Source: Lytechinus pictus
Lineage: Eukaryota; Echinodermata; Echinoidea; Temnopleuroida; Toxopneustidae
NCBI RefSeq assembly: GCF_037042905.1
Contig: NC_087246.1
Location: forward strand, 36,574,001 to 36,638,000
Reading direction: 5' to 3'
Length of the DNA: 64,000 bases
In this document: positions 46,869 to 60,900 of the stretch, one piece after another
Layout: every line of letters starts with the position of its first letter
How positions within the stretch are numbered: position 1 is the first letter of the stretch
The notes under the pieces: model-generated
Told to the model about the DNA's origin: nothing
Database searches by the model: none
What the model saw: only the letters and a program-made list of their open reading frames with translations
Made by a program: the position numbers and the translations under genes

Positions 46869-48172
46869 ACCGCCGCCGTACCAAACTTATGTCCTCAAAC
46901 CTGTATATTTGATATGAGAAATATTCATAGCTTGCTAGATAGGCTCTAAATTATCCTCAGGACATTAATCTAAATGCAAATGGGATTGTTGTGTCTTACT
47001 ATCAGTGTCGTGATTAAATCTTGATGGAAATTTATTTGTAGATCAGAAAAAATATACATTCACTTCCTTCATATGTATCAAGCTGGTAAGATTCTTGCCT
47101 GTTTGCAAAACCAACACTAATCGAGATACAATTCTAATAATCACACAGTAGTAGGTTTGAAATTGGCAACTTGTGAAGATCTCTTGAAATATAGTTATTT
47201 CTATTTGGTGTGAAAGTCAATACAGTGCTACAAATATTATCCACAATAACTTGATGTGCAAGATATATTACTTCATTTTGAATACAAGGAATTTACTTAT
47301 GAATGTGGCTTGTAATTATTACATTAACAGGTGAAATGGTATAGAAAAGAATCATATATTTCCATAGTGATGTGTGTTTAATGGTTTTCTTTGAAGTTGG
47401 ATTTTTCCCGGATGATTGATTTTCTCCATGTTTTAGATTGATGTCTTGAAATATCAGATGCAAAATTAAAATGTTTTGAACATTTTATGCCAATTCATGT
47501 GTCTTGTTCCTTTTTGTATGTGTTGCTTTGGTATTGTGAATTCTGAAAGTAATTGACATTTCTGGGTGAAATGAATTGTTACCATCAAATTTTATAAAAA
47601 TGTAGCTTGTGAAAGAAAAAATACTAGCTTAATGCTTCCTTTTCCGTTCTGCCTCCATTTATATATCCCCATCCCTCCCCTCTTTCTATTCCCTCCAACA
47701 CACTCCAAAGGCCATTTATTTTTGTAAAAGAAGTTCAGACATCATCCTTTCCTCAAAATATGGTAGAATGTGTAGGGACGATGATTTTATGTTACCAGTA
47801 AATCAAATTTTAATTAGAAATCAAAATTAAATTTTGCATTGACCGGTAAATCAAAGGGAAATCTACTTTTTATGTAAGAATTCATTGAATTTACCTTTGC
47901 AAAACAGAATTCATGTTTTTGCCGTGTACATTTTCTGTAACCAAAAAAAAAATCAATTTTAGATCAATTTTGCAATGGAATTGCAGGTTTTCAGAAATGG
48001 AAGTGGTCTTTTTTTTCTAAACAGAAAATTACTGGCCATGTATGTGAGATGAATTTCTTGGACTTGTTGCAGATAGAGTTGCATTTAATCACACTTCAAA
48101 ATATCAACAGAAGTTTCAAATGCACACTTGCTATTGTTAAAAATCGAGTTGCATTTGATTCCATTTTTTTAA
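46869..48172. other. COX4 3' flank, no further gene recognised
   Basis: AT-rich sequence after the COX4 stop; the 3' UTR presumably lies at its start. No canonical AATAAA close to the stop was identified and no open frame is convincing. Confidence 0.5.
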
Positions 48173-49700
48173 TGTTGCCTGCTTAGCAGAGCGAGACTAA
48201 AGGCACCACTTTTCTGACTGTGGTGATGGAAGTGGCGGTGGCGTCCTCAACATTGAAATCTTAAATTAGGTCAAGTTTTTTAAATGTCATCATAACTAAG
48301 AAAGAATGTGGACCTACCGGTAGTTCATGAAACTTGGACATAAGGTATTAAGGTTAATCAAGTATTACTGAACATCCTGCCAGAGTTTCAGGTCACATGA
48401 AGAAGGCTATAGGTCATTTAGGGTCAATGATTTTTAGCCATGTTGGGGGTATTTATTGAATTGCCATCATAACTTTAAAAGTATATGGACCTAGTTCATG
48501 AAACTTGGGCATAAGAGTAATATAGTATTACTGAACATCCTGTGCCAGTCAAAGGTCATTTAGGATCAATAACAATGGGCCGTATGCATAAAGACAAGCA
48601 ATTGCTTATAAGCAAATGCTTTAAGCAAAAGCAAGAGCTGGTCAAGCAAAAGGGCAAGTTCAAGCAATTGCTTAAATTCGTATGCACAAGCTTTTGCTTG
48701 TGCTGAAACCTTTTGCTTGCACTGCCTAAGCAATTGCTTATGTGTTGGACAAAGGATCGTTACGGTTGTGCGAACATCGCACAGTAGGACAACGACGCTT
48801 CGTTCCCGACCTGGCATAAGTATTTTTTATTACGCAAATAGGGGGAAAACAGCGCAGAGCATCAGGGGGGGTTTCTGTGTAGATCGATGGACAAAAATTG
48901 CCGTAAAAAGTCTAAAATAACAGGAATTTGATTAGATATGAAATCACAACATAACCTCTGGAATATGGAGCTTGAAACGGTATGAAAGTTTAATCCTTAA
49001 ACGAGAATGCCATGAGTAAGCAAGAGCTCAAGCTGGTCTGGAGGTGCTTGAAAAAACGCAAGCAATTGCTTATCAAAACAAGTAAAAGGTTTGTTTTATG
49101 CATACGGTTTTAAGCAATTGCTTGTTTGGTAAGCATTTGCTTACGAGTAGTAAGCAATTGTCTGTGCTTGTAAGCAAAAGCTTTTGCTTATGAGCAATTG
49201 CTTGTTTGTGTGCATACCGACTCAAGCAAAAGGCTAGCACAAGCAATTGCTTGTTTTTATGCATACGGCCCAATATCTGAACCAAGGTTAAGTTTTGAAA
49301 TATAACCTTGAAAGTATATGGATTTAGTTCATGAAACTTGGCCATAAAAGTAATCAAGAATCAGTAAAGATCCTGCTTGAGTTTCAGGTCATGTGACAAA
49401 GGTCATTTAAGGTCAATGAACATTGGCCATTTTGGGGTGTTAACTTGCTATCATAAGTTTATGGGTCTACATGTAGTTCATGAAATGTGGATGTAAGGGG
49501 AATCAAGTATCACTGATCGTCTTGTACAGTCTTGGGCCACATGGTAAAGGTCAAATGTCATTTAGGGTCAATGAACATAGTATTTTATCATCATATGAAT
49601 GGTGTTTATTGTGAATAATTATTCAGTAGTTTTCAAAGTCAGCACTGCTGTTTTATTGAATCGCATGATGCAGGCAGGACTGCCAGAGACATTCCAGTTG
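48173..49700 (+). repeat. CTCGCC dispersed repeat, interrupted copy
   Basis: Starts ttgcctgcttagcagagcga and ends near gatgcaggcaggactgccag. Internal blocks ttcatgaaacttggacataa and caggtcacatga repeat. The element at 48577-49271 interrupts it. Confidence 0.82.
48577..49271. mobile_element. Nested foldback element, GGGCCG-terminal, rich in AAGCAATTGCTT
   Basis: 695 bp, ends GGGCCGTATGCATAAA / TTTATGCATACGGCCC with AAT on both sides (48574-76, 49272-74). The self-complementary motif AAGCAATTGCTT and variants occur many times across both arms. Confidence 0.88.
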
Positions 49701-50227
49701 TTTGCAACAGGTCCCAGAACTTCAACTTACTTATTATCGTTCTTAAACAAAAGGGAACAAGTTTATTTTTATGGGGAACCCATTAAGCAAAAACATTCCT
49801 TGTAAGTTTTCTTAATTTCATGTTATTTAGAATGAAAATGAAGACAAAATGTTCCAAGCTATTCTGGTGAAAATATATATTTTCACTCGGTCTGTGCCCG
49901 CTTTGTCTATTATCTGTTTGGTCTACTCTTAACCCACTTTTTCGTCTATTAACCAGTTGGTCTAATTGCCATTTAGCCCATCACAATTTTTCCATATTTC
50001 AACATCCACTTGGTCTCATTCTTCTTCATATGATTAGATGTATTGTTCATGAATCAAATTTGCATCTGAGATATAGGCAAGTAATGAGATGAAGTGGAAA
50101 TTAGACCATCTGGGAATTAAGACTTATGAGAATTAGACTAATTGGGTATTAGCCTGGGACGAGACCAGAAATCACTCTTAGGAATGATATTGCCCCCAGT
50201 TAGCTGAATTGGTCCCCAGTAACTTAA

Positions 50228-51471
50228 AGGGGTACTCCGGGCTGGATATTTTTAGTCTAATTAAATAGAGTAAAATTCAAAGAGCAAATTGCTGAAAGTT
50301 TCATCAAGATCTGATAACAAATGAAGTTATTGAATTTTAAAGTTTAGCAATATTTTGTGAAGACATGTCCCGTCTTAACAAAGGCAGGGTGAAAAAAAAA
50401 TCATCCCTTCCTATTAAGACGCTCCCAGTGAGGTAAAAGCAGGACTGTGTCGGGAAGGATTTTTCCATGTTGCGGCCTGCTCCAACTAGGGTGGAAGTGG
50501 GGTAGAAAAAACAACTCCACCCCGCCAACACCCGGACGCATGTTTTGTTATGATGCTATCGGGGTGCAGTCTGTCTGAAAAGTTCTTCCCTCCCATTCCT
50601 TTCTCCTTTTCTTCCCATTCTCTCCTCCTTTTCTTCTCATTCTCTCAACATTTTCTTTTCTCTTTCTCCCCTTCCTTTCCTCTCCATCTCATTTTCCCTA
50701 CTTTTCTCTCAATCCTTTCTGATATTCCTTCCTCTCCCTCTCCTTACTTTCCCTTCCCTTAAATTCTCTCTTCCCCTCATTCCCCCCCCCCCCCTCTCCC
50801 CTTCCTTTATTTTACTTAAACTTTTCTCTCTTTTTTCCTCTTCTTTCTCCCATTTTCTTTCATTAGCTTCTCCCTCTGTCTCTTTTTTTTTTTTTTTGGT
50901 GGGGGGGGGGGGGGAGGGAGGCATTCATACCATGGAAACCTTACCAGGGTAGCATTTTATCAAGTGTCTGTGGTTTTATTGCCTCATTGAGGAATTCCTT
51001 TTTCTACCCGCCCTCTGCCAGGGCACTGCCTATTAAAACGGGGCTTAAGATACACGTCGTCATGAATATTCATTAGGTGGGCTGATGATGTCACATCCCC
51101 ACTTTCCTTTTTCTTACGTTATTACATGAAATCATAATTGTTTCATACATGTGTGAATGATATGTCTCCCTTATAATGAAATAAGTTGAAGCAATGAATA
51201 CATAATGCAGTTGTCAATCTAATTCTTTTAGTTCTTGCTAGAAATTTTTTGAATAAATCAGATTTCATGTAATAAAATACTAAAGAACAAGTGGGAATAT
51301 GTCATCAGTTTGCTCAATGAGTATTCACGAAGACACGCCAAGAACTTTTTCACCAGAATGCAAATGCCATTGCTTTGTTATTCCTTGTCCGATTTTTATC
51401 AAATTTTCAGTGTTTTGTCTGATTTTGCTTAATCTGTTCAAATCATATTATTCACAGCCTGGAGTACCCCT
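50228..51471. mobile_element. Inverted-repeat element AGGGGTACTCCRGGCTG with pyrimidine tract
   Basis: Ends AGGGGTACTCCGGGCTG and CAGCCTGGAGTACCCCT, 17 bp with one mismatch. The middle (50580-50900) is almost all C and T on the plus strand. No clear target duplication. Confidence 0.75.
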
Positions 51472-51502
51472 GTAAAATGTGATAAATAAATCCAATTTTC
51501 TA

Positions 51503-51636
51503 GGGAGCATTTCATGAAGTGTTTTGTCAGTGATATCCACTGAATAAGTTGCTCTCAGCCAATCACATGCAAGGATTTCAGTAGCTTATAACATCTATCA
51601 CCAAAAATCACCAACAAAACTTCATGAAACGCTCCC
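51503..51636. mobile_element. Palindromic element, GGGAGC family
   Basis: Ends GGGAGCATTTCATGAAGTG and CTTCATGAAACGCTCCC, with cagccaatcacatgcaagg inside. It is the cleanest uninterrupted copy besides 1824-1958. Confidence 0.7.
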
Positions 51637-51639
51637 ATG

Positions 51640-52910
51640 GTATACAATTTAGTGCTCTTCAAGAATTGTTAAGCACAATTTCATCAAAATACATTCAACA
51701 TATTTGAATACATTGCTGATATAAATTTTCCTGAATGATAAAGATTATGTTCTTAAAACATGCTTTTTTAGTGATTGCTATCAGAATATTTGAAAAGTTT
51801 GATTGGTATGCTTCAATATTTTTGGGGTATTGTTTCTAAAATACAATTTAATTTGTGGGTTTCATATATTTTCAAATAAAATCAGTCACAAAAGACAAAG
51901 ATGTCCAATCAAAATCATTGACACAACATATGAACTTCATTATTTCTCATGTTTAATAGCAAGTGCAATGCACTAATATTAATGGTACATGTACATACTG
52001 TACAATAAATAAATTGGTTTATCTCTATACATTTTTGTACAAAAAAAATCAACAGGAATTCAATATCCCTGTTATTTAGACCATGAAACTTGGTCAATGG
52101 AAATGGATGGAATAAGGAAATGAGCAGCAAGATGCATCACAATAAATTGTTCATACTTAGAAAAATGATAGAGTATTGGTACAAAATAGAGCTATAGCTG
52201 CAAGAATCAATATTTTCAATGTGGTAAGACATATATCATGCTGAAAGACTCGTTGAAGCAGAGATGTTACATCTGACATTAAATTTGGCAAAATTCAAGT
52301 TGTCAGCAAAATGGATCTACAGTGGACTTTGCAGTGAAAGAATTTACGTCATTAATTCATTAATAGGATAAATCACTTTCGGTGCATCAAAACTATTTAG
52401 AAATAATTATTTTTTAATCAACATTGTGGTTTTATGCTATTCTAGAAATAAAATGTTATATGTAAAGCATTCTATGAGAATAAATCCTGATATAAATGTA
52501 AATGGATTTCAACTTCAAAATCTAAATAAGAGCTAACATGTTGTGCAATTTGATACCAATACTACTGAAAGATCAAATCAATTCATTTAGATATTTGGTA
52601 GAACAAAATTTGAAAATAGAGCAGAATACAGACAATGAATCTTTTTAAAGTGCACTATTCAACTTATGACGCACAAGTGAATGGAAGCTTAGTAATAATA
52701 AAGCATGCACAGAGAAGCTTCTGTAGTCTCTGTTCCAGCTACTCAATTAACATCACCTTTAAGTGCTTTCAAATCTACATTAAAACCATATAAATATCAA
52801 CATAACCCTCATTAAATCTGAAAGTAATCCAAGAATTCTTTTTTTACCTGGGTGTCCAAAATTCCAAATTTGGTCTCAAAATATGATATTTTTAGACCCC
52901 CCCCCTCCCG
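51640..52910. other. No gene recognised
   Basis: AT-rich sequence without a convincing frame, splice pair or bounded repeat. Confidence 0.45.
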
Positions 52911-52916
52911 ACCAGG

Positions 52917-53059
52917 GGTCCGTTGCAGAAAGAGTTGCGTTTAAACGAAAGTCAAAAAATCAAGCGCAAGTCCCAAATGCGTGCTGTTGATTGGTTGAAA
53001 ATCAACTTGCGCATGATTTTTAGAGTTGCAATTGATTGCAACTCTTTCTGCAACTGGCC
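52917..53059. mobile_element. Short palindromic element GGTCCGTTGCAGAAAGAGTT
   Basis: Left end GGTCCGTTGCAGAAAGAGTT pairs with the right end AACTCTTTCTGCAACTGGCC. It resembles the other GG(G/C/T)CCG-terminal foldbacks in the window. No target duplication found. Confidence 0.65.
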
Positions 53060-53511
53060 TCTGATAGGGTTGAGTGAGACATATGCCCATACTTGGAACC
53101 AATATTCCAAATTCGGTCTGAAATATTTCATATTTTTAGACCCCCCCCCCCCCCCTCTCCCCCTCTGGCCAGATAGGGTTGAGTTAAAACTCTGCTCTCA
53201 AGTTGTGGTTTAAATTTTGATTGTGACACTAATCTCTATCAGTAAAGATTCAATTTGGCAGTACTGTATATCTGGTGGCCAATTCATTCATAACCATCTA
53301 GAAAAAAAAATATCTAAAGCAATTGCCTTTATAAGAAACATACAATGTAAACAAAATTACATTTTCTGCCTGCCATTAATTTTAGCACAGAAGAAGACTG
53401 GTCTAAGTTAAACCAGACTTAAAAAAACAAACAAGCCCTCGCCACACAAAGATTATTATTACCCAGGTCATAGGATGCAATCAGTCTTGCTCACATAAAA
53501 TAAAAACACAT

Positions 53512-53830
53512 TTCCCACTCCCTGTGAAGTATTCAAGCTTGTAGTATGAGGCACTCAAAATATGAGCGTGACTTCTACTAGAATGGCTTTACAAAAATTA
53601 TATTATTGTAATGAAACTTTTCAATAATGTACAGACGCAGACCACCGGTGACCTAAAAACAAAAGCACCAATTAGAAATAGAAATCAAGAAATTTTGTGA
53701 ATGAATGTAAATTTCTTTATTACAAATTGAATCCCCATTTCCCACTCCCTGTGGATTATTCAAGCTTGTAGTATGAGGCACTCAAAATATGAGCAAGACT
53801 TCTACTAGAATGGCTCTGCATGTATCTGTA
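53512..53830. repeat. Direct repeat pair of about 85 bp
   Basis: tttcccactccctgtg followed by attcaagcttgtagtatgag occurs at about 53512 and again at about 53737. The segment between (gtaatgaaacttttcaat, caccaatta.gaatagaaat) recurs at 57165-57270. Confidence 0.8.
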
Positions 53831-54370
53831 CTACAAAATATTGAATAGTACTATTTAGATATTGCTATTTTATTGTTTAAGTGATTAAAAAAAATAAACA
53901 AAACAAAAGAAACGTGCATGGAATTAATAAGCATTCATATACATTAAATCTGTAGCACTTAAGTTGAAATTAAAAAAAAATGTCCTGCGACTTTTACACA
54001 TTCGCAAGTAAAAAATTATATATTACTTTATGAACAATGCTGCAGTTAAATCATGCTAACGTAACACATAATGCTAGCAAAGGAAAACAGTAATTTTTTT
54101 CACATAGAAGTTCTCTGGATGGAAGAAAATTGACCGATCAACACAACAGAATACAGAAAATTGGAATATTGTTACGCTATGAAACAAAATCCACTAATAA
54201 TGCATGGATCATCTGTCATACTTAAAGACTGACATTTAGACCTCTTGGTACAAGTAGTCATTGTCATTGTAATTTAAGCTCAACTTGGACACTAGAGAGT
54301 CCCATCATGGTGCAAATCACACCCGAGGGATTGTCAAGACCAGGCACATTGGATCAATCATGCATTTTAA

Positions 54371-54749
54371 AGGTATTGTTTAACTTTGTGAGCAGCCGAT
54401 TTAAAAAATTCCCAAACCAAGATGAAACATGTGTACAAGTGCATGTATTTGAACTAATAAACCCTGAAAACAACCATTATTGAGAATGAAAAGCTAAAAC
54501 TACAAGGCAAACCCCGATTTTGTAAATAGGCGTCTAATAGACACCTAAATAGTACACATAAGTGTATGGGATGAAATTAAGATGGTGTTTTCGGTTACTT
54601 TATATTTCAATTTTTGAAGCACTAAATAATGATTTTCGAACGCAATTTTTTTCTGGGCTTCATTTTTGTAACATATCACAGACACAGGTGACAAGTGTGA
54701 CCTTCTAGCTCAGATTTTTTAAAAGTCAAACCAATGTTAACCAATCACT
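54371..54749 (+). mobile_element. TTAA-flanked MITE, copy 2
   Basis: 379 bp between TTAA sites (54367-70, 54750-53), the inverted twin of 41258-41635. Located just past the coiled-coil gene's stop codon, so likely in its 3' UTR. Confidence 0.9.
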
Positions 54750-54865
54750 TTAACGTGGCCCGATGGTCAAAGTGCGCCCTCACAGTTCAATGATGACAGA
54801 TCTCAAGAGATTGGAACAGGAGCCAGAGAGATCAGTGGGTCATTGTAGGAACTATGACAAGGCAA

Positions 54866-54926
54866 TCATATCGGAAGCCAGTCGTGCCGAGGAATGTCCA
54901 GTTCAACGTCCATGTCAGGGGTGCAC
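54866..54926 (-). CDS. Coiled-coil gene, terminal exon
   Basis: A 61-base exon after cctctttcgcag encodes CTPDMDVELDIPRHDWLPI and TGA. It lies about 115 bases from the TTAA transposon at 54371-54749, which would sit in the 3' UTR. It is short, so it depends on the phase match and acceptor. Confidence 0.7.
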
Positions 54927-57900
54927 CTGCGAAAGAGGAAAGACGCAGAGATATTTAGATTTTGGAAATAAAACACGAGGGGAAACTGGTAAGAGAATAT
55001 CTGCCGTCCCATGACAAAAGGAAACAATACTGTGGGAATGATTTCTTAGTAAATGAGGAAAATGTGTCATTGTTTTATGAAGAAATGTACGGAGCTTTTT
55101 AAACATCAGTACATGTATTTCAGAAATCAGGGGCTATGTGACTCCTATTCCTTTAACATCATGTAGAGCATACAGAAAATATCCCAAAGCATGAAGAGAG
55201 TCAATTTTGAAAAAAAATATATATATCAGAGATGCTTCCTTTTGTCATCTAACAGCAGTTTATTATATGTAAAAATGCTGGGGGTAAGTAATTACAGACT
55301 GCCCCAACGTGAATATTCAACTGTTGAACAATGTTTGCAAAGGTGAATAAAAACATTTTATCACAATTATTCACAACTCTACATTTAAAGTGCATCAACC
55401 GATCTAATGTGCAGAAAGCCGCGGATATTCAAGGTAAATACTTGAATTCAGTTATATTTTCAGTCTTAACAGATATTCTTTTCTCCCCATGAAACAATAC
55501 CACTTCAAGGTAAACTATACAAAATCCAATTGATCCTCGGGTCTTTTTGTTTTGATATCGTGCAAAATTGGGACCCATAGCAGTTACTAATGAATTTACT
55601 ATTAACTACTATATTAACTCTACCATCCAATGGCAACTTCCCTGAAATCACTGATTTTGATTGGCTATTTAGAATTATAACCATCATCGTAGTTGAAGAA
55701 AATAATTTTCATGGTATCAACACCCAATTTTTTTAAAGACTACTACACATAAGTAGCAGATTTCTATACAGGATGGTATAAAACTTCAAAAGTTGAGAGC
55801 TTTTCTGTTAATTACAACCAAAAGTGCTAATCAAATTTAATCAAATTCAAGCAAATTTATTCCTCCCTGGTAGTTACCGTTAGATGGAAAAGTTATTCAA
55901 TTTAGTAACTTTTAAGCAACTGGACTAGGTCACAAGTCAAAAACTTGGCAGGGACTATATTATATTTGTGTGTTGCATGAGCACACATGATACTTTCATG
56001 AGATTGGGTTGATCTCTCATACTGCTAGGTTTCCATCTATGTTTCTTAGCCCTCTAATTTTTGCACTTTTATTGCAAACACATGCACACATTGGTATTAA
56101 TAATGCACATTTAAAAATTGAAGATAAAAGAGCATTGGTGATAGAATGCCTTGCTCAAAGGCAGTGCCAGGAATCGCACCCTGGACTTCTATGGTGTAGT
56201 TTGGTGCCTTAGACCAATTTTTGGAAGTATGCCTGTGTCCTTGAGTATCAATAGGGTAAGTAACAGGGCCCCAAGGGCGGATCAAGGATTTTCAAAAGGG
56301 AGGGGGGCACATTTTCCCGATGAAAATTTGAAAGCAAAAAAAAAGGTCTTCACTTGGGTATGAATAACATATTCCCATCATAAATATATGCCGTGACTAT
56401 CAATAGGAGGAGCACACTTGTGTAAGGATGGCATATTTACATTAAAAATATTGATTATGGTCTCAAGGGGGGGGGGGGGCACAGACTGGATGTGTTCCCC
56501 CCCCCCCTGGATCTGCCACTATTACAGGCACAAATACCCAATCATGATTAAAAAAAAGTTGTACGATTCCTGATGTAAGGCAAAATGAAAGTGATTGTTT
56601 CGGGGAATAAAGTACAGGTCATTATTATTAATTCATTCATTACGATTATAAATAAGACTTTTAGTCTATCTGGAAACCCACACAAATCAATATATCAGAA
56701 GAAATTCAGGATTACAGTGAATCGCTTGACTTTTCATATCTGTTCCATATGTTAAGTCAAATACTTAATAATGACACATGAAATAATTACAACTACCTGG
56801 TAAGTCAGATCTCTTGGAACCAGACAAATCTGGTCGACTTACACGAATTTTGACTGAGAAGATATTACAAACATATTCTTTGCTTATTCTTGTCTTAAAT
56901 AATGCTTTGAGTTAGGCAATTATTTTACTAATGGAAGGTTGACTTGAGCACAGACTACTGTACTGACAATGGTATAATAATGATACTCACTTTTGTACTT
57001 CTTTGTAAAGATGAGGAAACATCTGTTTTCTGACATCACATTTAGGATCTGTACTTAACGCCTTGACTTCTTCTGTTAGCTGCTCAATTATGATTTCTAG
57101 TTCTTTATTCTCCACTATGTGGCCCTCAATTTCCTGAAATCAGAAACGAAAAAATGTCGATTACGGTAATGAAACTTTTCAATCAAGTACACACACAGAC
57201 CATTTATAAGCAACAACACCAATTAAGAATAGAAATTTTAAAAAAATTGTGAATGGATGTAAATTTCTTTATTACAAATTAATCTTAACAAATTAAATTC
57301 AACTGATTTGATTTTCTCCATAACAAATTATTTGTCATTATACCCTGTAAATCAATTCTAATACTTTGAAAGTACTGTATAATTAATCTGAACTTTGGTC
57401 AGGTGATGAGGGCAGAGAGCAAAATTTCACAAAAACTGATGCCAGCCTTGGAGCAATTAAGAGAGAAAACTGCCACTTGGTATCCACCCTCTTCATCCAC
57501 TTCCTGCTTTGTCTCATCCAGCATGGTCTAATCCTAGTTGTCTAATAACCAGTTTGTCTACTGACCATTTGGTCTAAATACCAATTGGGCTATTTATACC
57601 AATTCAAGCTATCAACTTGGTCTAATTTCTATAAAGTCTACACTCCACTTTGTCTAATACCCACTTAGCCTTAGTTCTTTTCAGATGGACTGATTTCAAC
57701 TTACCCTATCGATTATTTTGTACTTACTGTCAAATGAAAGTTCACTTCAAAAACAGTACAGAATAGGTGGCGTTAGATCAGTGGATATTAAACATAATAG
57801 CCTAACTGGAAATCAGACAAAATGGTATAGGGGCAATTAGACCAATGATTAGTAGACAAACTAGTTGTAAAGGATTAGACTATGTTGGATGAGATCAAAC

Positions 57901-60900
57901 AAAAGGTAGATAAATTGGGTGTATAGACCCAGTGGCTATTTACCACCAACCTTCTTCATGGTGATGTTGTGTATGGCCATATCCTTGACACCTTCCTGCA
58001 TGAGATCTTGAGCAAAGTCTGTTGCCTGGGATTGGATTTCTCTCAGCCTATCGTCTCTCCGTGTGGTGTACTTGGAGGTCTCGACGTTGATTATCCTCTC
58101 GAGCTCATCTTGCTCAGCCTATATTACATAATCAAATTAGTCATTTAAGCCCAAATATAGTGTGGATGTAATACTAAAGATGATGATGATGATGATAATA
58201 ATGATGATGATGATGATGATGATGATAATAATTATGACAATGATGATGACAATGATAATGACGATGATGACAATGACAATAATAAATCATACACATTTAT
58301 ACAGCGCCACCAATCTAGAATACAGGTTACTGTACCTAAGTCGACCTTCCATAAGTCGAATAATCGCCTAAGTCTAAGCAATTTTTAAGACCAGATTATT
58401 AAAAACATGTGTAATATACCTCTTCTAAGTCAAACAGATTTCTCTGGTCCCAAGATATTTGACTTAAGCAGATTTACCTGCATTCTATTTAGAGGTGCAC
58501 AAAAAAAGAGAAAGAATAAGACACCGTTCTCATTATACTTTCTAAAACTGATTTACTGGAAACCGGTTTGGAAGATCACTTTGCAAGCGTTCCCATTTGA
58601 TCACCCGAAAGTGGTTTTCAAAACCACTTCACGTAAAGCAGTCTTGTTGCTATGGGAACACTCTCAGTGGGGTGATATGTTTCGCGAGAAATTTGAAACT
58701 GCAGCATAGGCATTCCACATACAGAGTGTGGAGTAGCGTGCTTGAAATGTGCGAAGATTGCTTTAAAAAAAAACAGTTGTGTCCTCACTTACTAAAACAA
58801 GTTTAACAAGGCAAAGCGATCTTCAAAACTGATTTTCTGAACCAGTTTGGAAGATTGCTTCCAAGACCGCTTTGACCGTCTCAATACACGTTAAACTAGT
58901 TTCCACTAAACTAGTTTTAGAACGGTAGTGAGAACGGTGTCTAAGAGAGTTTTGATTATTGCCATAGTGCCAAGTTAGGATATTCTTTGAAAAACTTCAA
59001 TTGTGATTTGAAAGTTTCTAATAATAAAATTCTTGAATTTCATGATGAATTATTGCAAAGAAGAGGTGCTGGTACAGAGAAAACACAATTCACCATAAGC
59101 TAATTGTTTTTAAGAGGTCTTTAGAAGGCAGGGGTTTAATGATCTCTGGATAAGAGCTGGTGTATAAGGCATGACAATAACTTGTAAAGACCTCAAAACA
59201 AAAATGAACACGGTTTTCTAATTTTAGCTTGTGAGTAACAATAAATGAGCCAAATTAAGATGTAGTTTTGATGAATCATAAAACAAATGAAATGCATAAG
59301 TAAGCAAGGTCTGTTATACATGTAAGTGTCCATGATAATTAATTAGAAAGTACAGTGTAAATCACATTAACATGAAAACAGAACGAGAGATATCTTTTCA
59401 AAGTAGTTCACAGTTTGAGTAGGTTTATGCATCATTATCATTTCGAAACAGCAGCTGTCATTAGAAGAATTATCACACCCCAAGGGAATTCCCTGGCATT
59501 GATCTGGGTTCTGTAGCAAAAACCTTTATTAGTAATTGATCAAAGGACTGACTTTATGACTGATTTGCATTCATCACTATTCACCATCAATTGTACATAT
59601 GAGCTGCATGATCTGTCACTAAGCTTTACGATACTGAGCCCTGGTGTGTTTAGATTCTCACCTTGAATTCTTTGGCAAGGTATTTGATCTGCTTGTGTAG
59701 TTCTCTGATACGCATAGCTCGGACCGGATACTCCTTGTCCTTGTAACTTGTCAAGGTCGCCAGCTCTTTCTTAGTCTCGTTCAACAGGCTTTCTGCAGCG
59801 TCCACTTGCTCCTGCAGGCCTTTTGGAAGAATATCAATATCAATTATAGTTAATTACATTTCAAGATTAAAAAAAAAAATTATTTCATCCATCATCAAAG
59901 TATCATCCACATGTAATACACATAATGTATGACCAATGAACAATATATTAATTTTTATGATGGTTTGGTTATCCCAGAGAAAGCAGAACTTATACACGCT
60001 GGTTCACGAACCACTAGTCTCACCCGATATCTCGATTGATAAAATATATGCAATATGATCTTTTGACCTAATCATCCACATAAACACATGTGTGGTATTG
60101 TCCAATGGCTATTTGTACAAGTGTAAATACAATTGATGCAAAAATAAAGAAATGAGAGTAATTTGAACAAAAATTTGACCTTTTGACCCCTTGATGACCT
60201 TTAACCCCATCACCCTCATGGATGCACATGTGGTATTACCCAAGGATCACATGTACCAAGTATGAACTTAATTGATGCAAAAATGAATATGAGAGCAAGT
60301 TGAACAAAAAATTTGACATTTTGGAACAGGACAAACTAACAAGAGAAGTGAATACTAGGTATCTACTGAACTTTGTTCAGGCGAGACAAAAGGGGTCTAC
60401 TAGAGTGGGATATGCAGAAATATTGGATGTGTCGTAAGATTTAATCAAATATATGTTTTTATAGCGAGTGCCTATTCTTCTACATAATCTACAAAAGAAT
60501 CATGGTCATCCAAAATTACTAATATACTCTTGGAACTCCACGTGATACTAGAATTTTTTATATATCGGAAATTTATCAAATTAACCATCCTCTGGATCTC
60601 TTGCATGGGAATAACTTTAAAGCCTGGTTCGAGTAGCAAATATCATAATATTAACTGTGATGTCACAAGCACTGTTGTTTCATTTGTGACACCATTGTCA
60701 AAGGATATGTAATACATGCTCAGCGGAGCTTGCACATAATGACACATAATCACAATGTTTTTAATTGATCAATAAGCTTTGAGAAGTATATTCATACTCA
60801 TTATATTATTATATAATATGTCTTTTTACTGACTTGATCTCCATCAAACATATTGGTCCGTATTCTCAAGAGCTTCAATTGTAATGTGGTACAAAACCAT

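Noticed and set aside
50709..50924. Glu/Arg-rich minus-strand frame
   Set aside because: Translation of a pyrimidine tract within the transposon at 50228-51471.
54763..55014. Plus-strand 83-residue frame
   Set aside because: Antisense to the terminal exon of the coiled-coil gene, which has phase-matched splicing.
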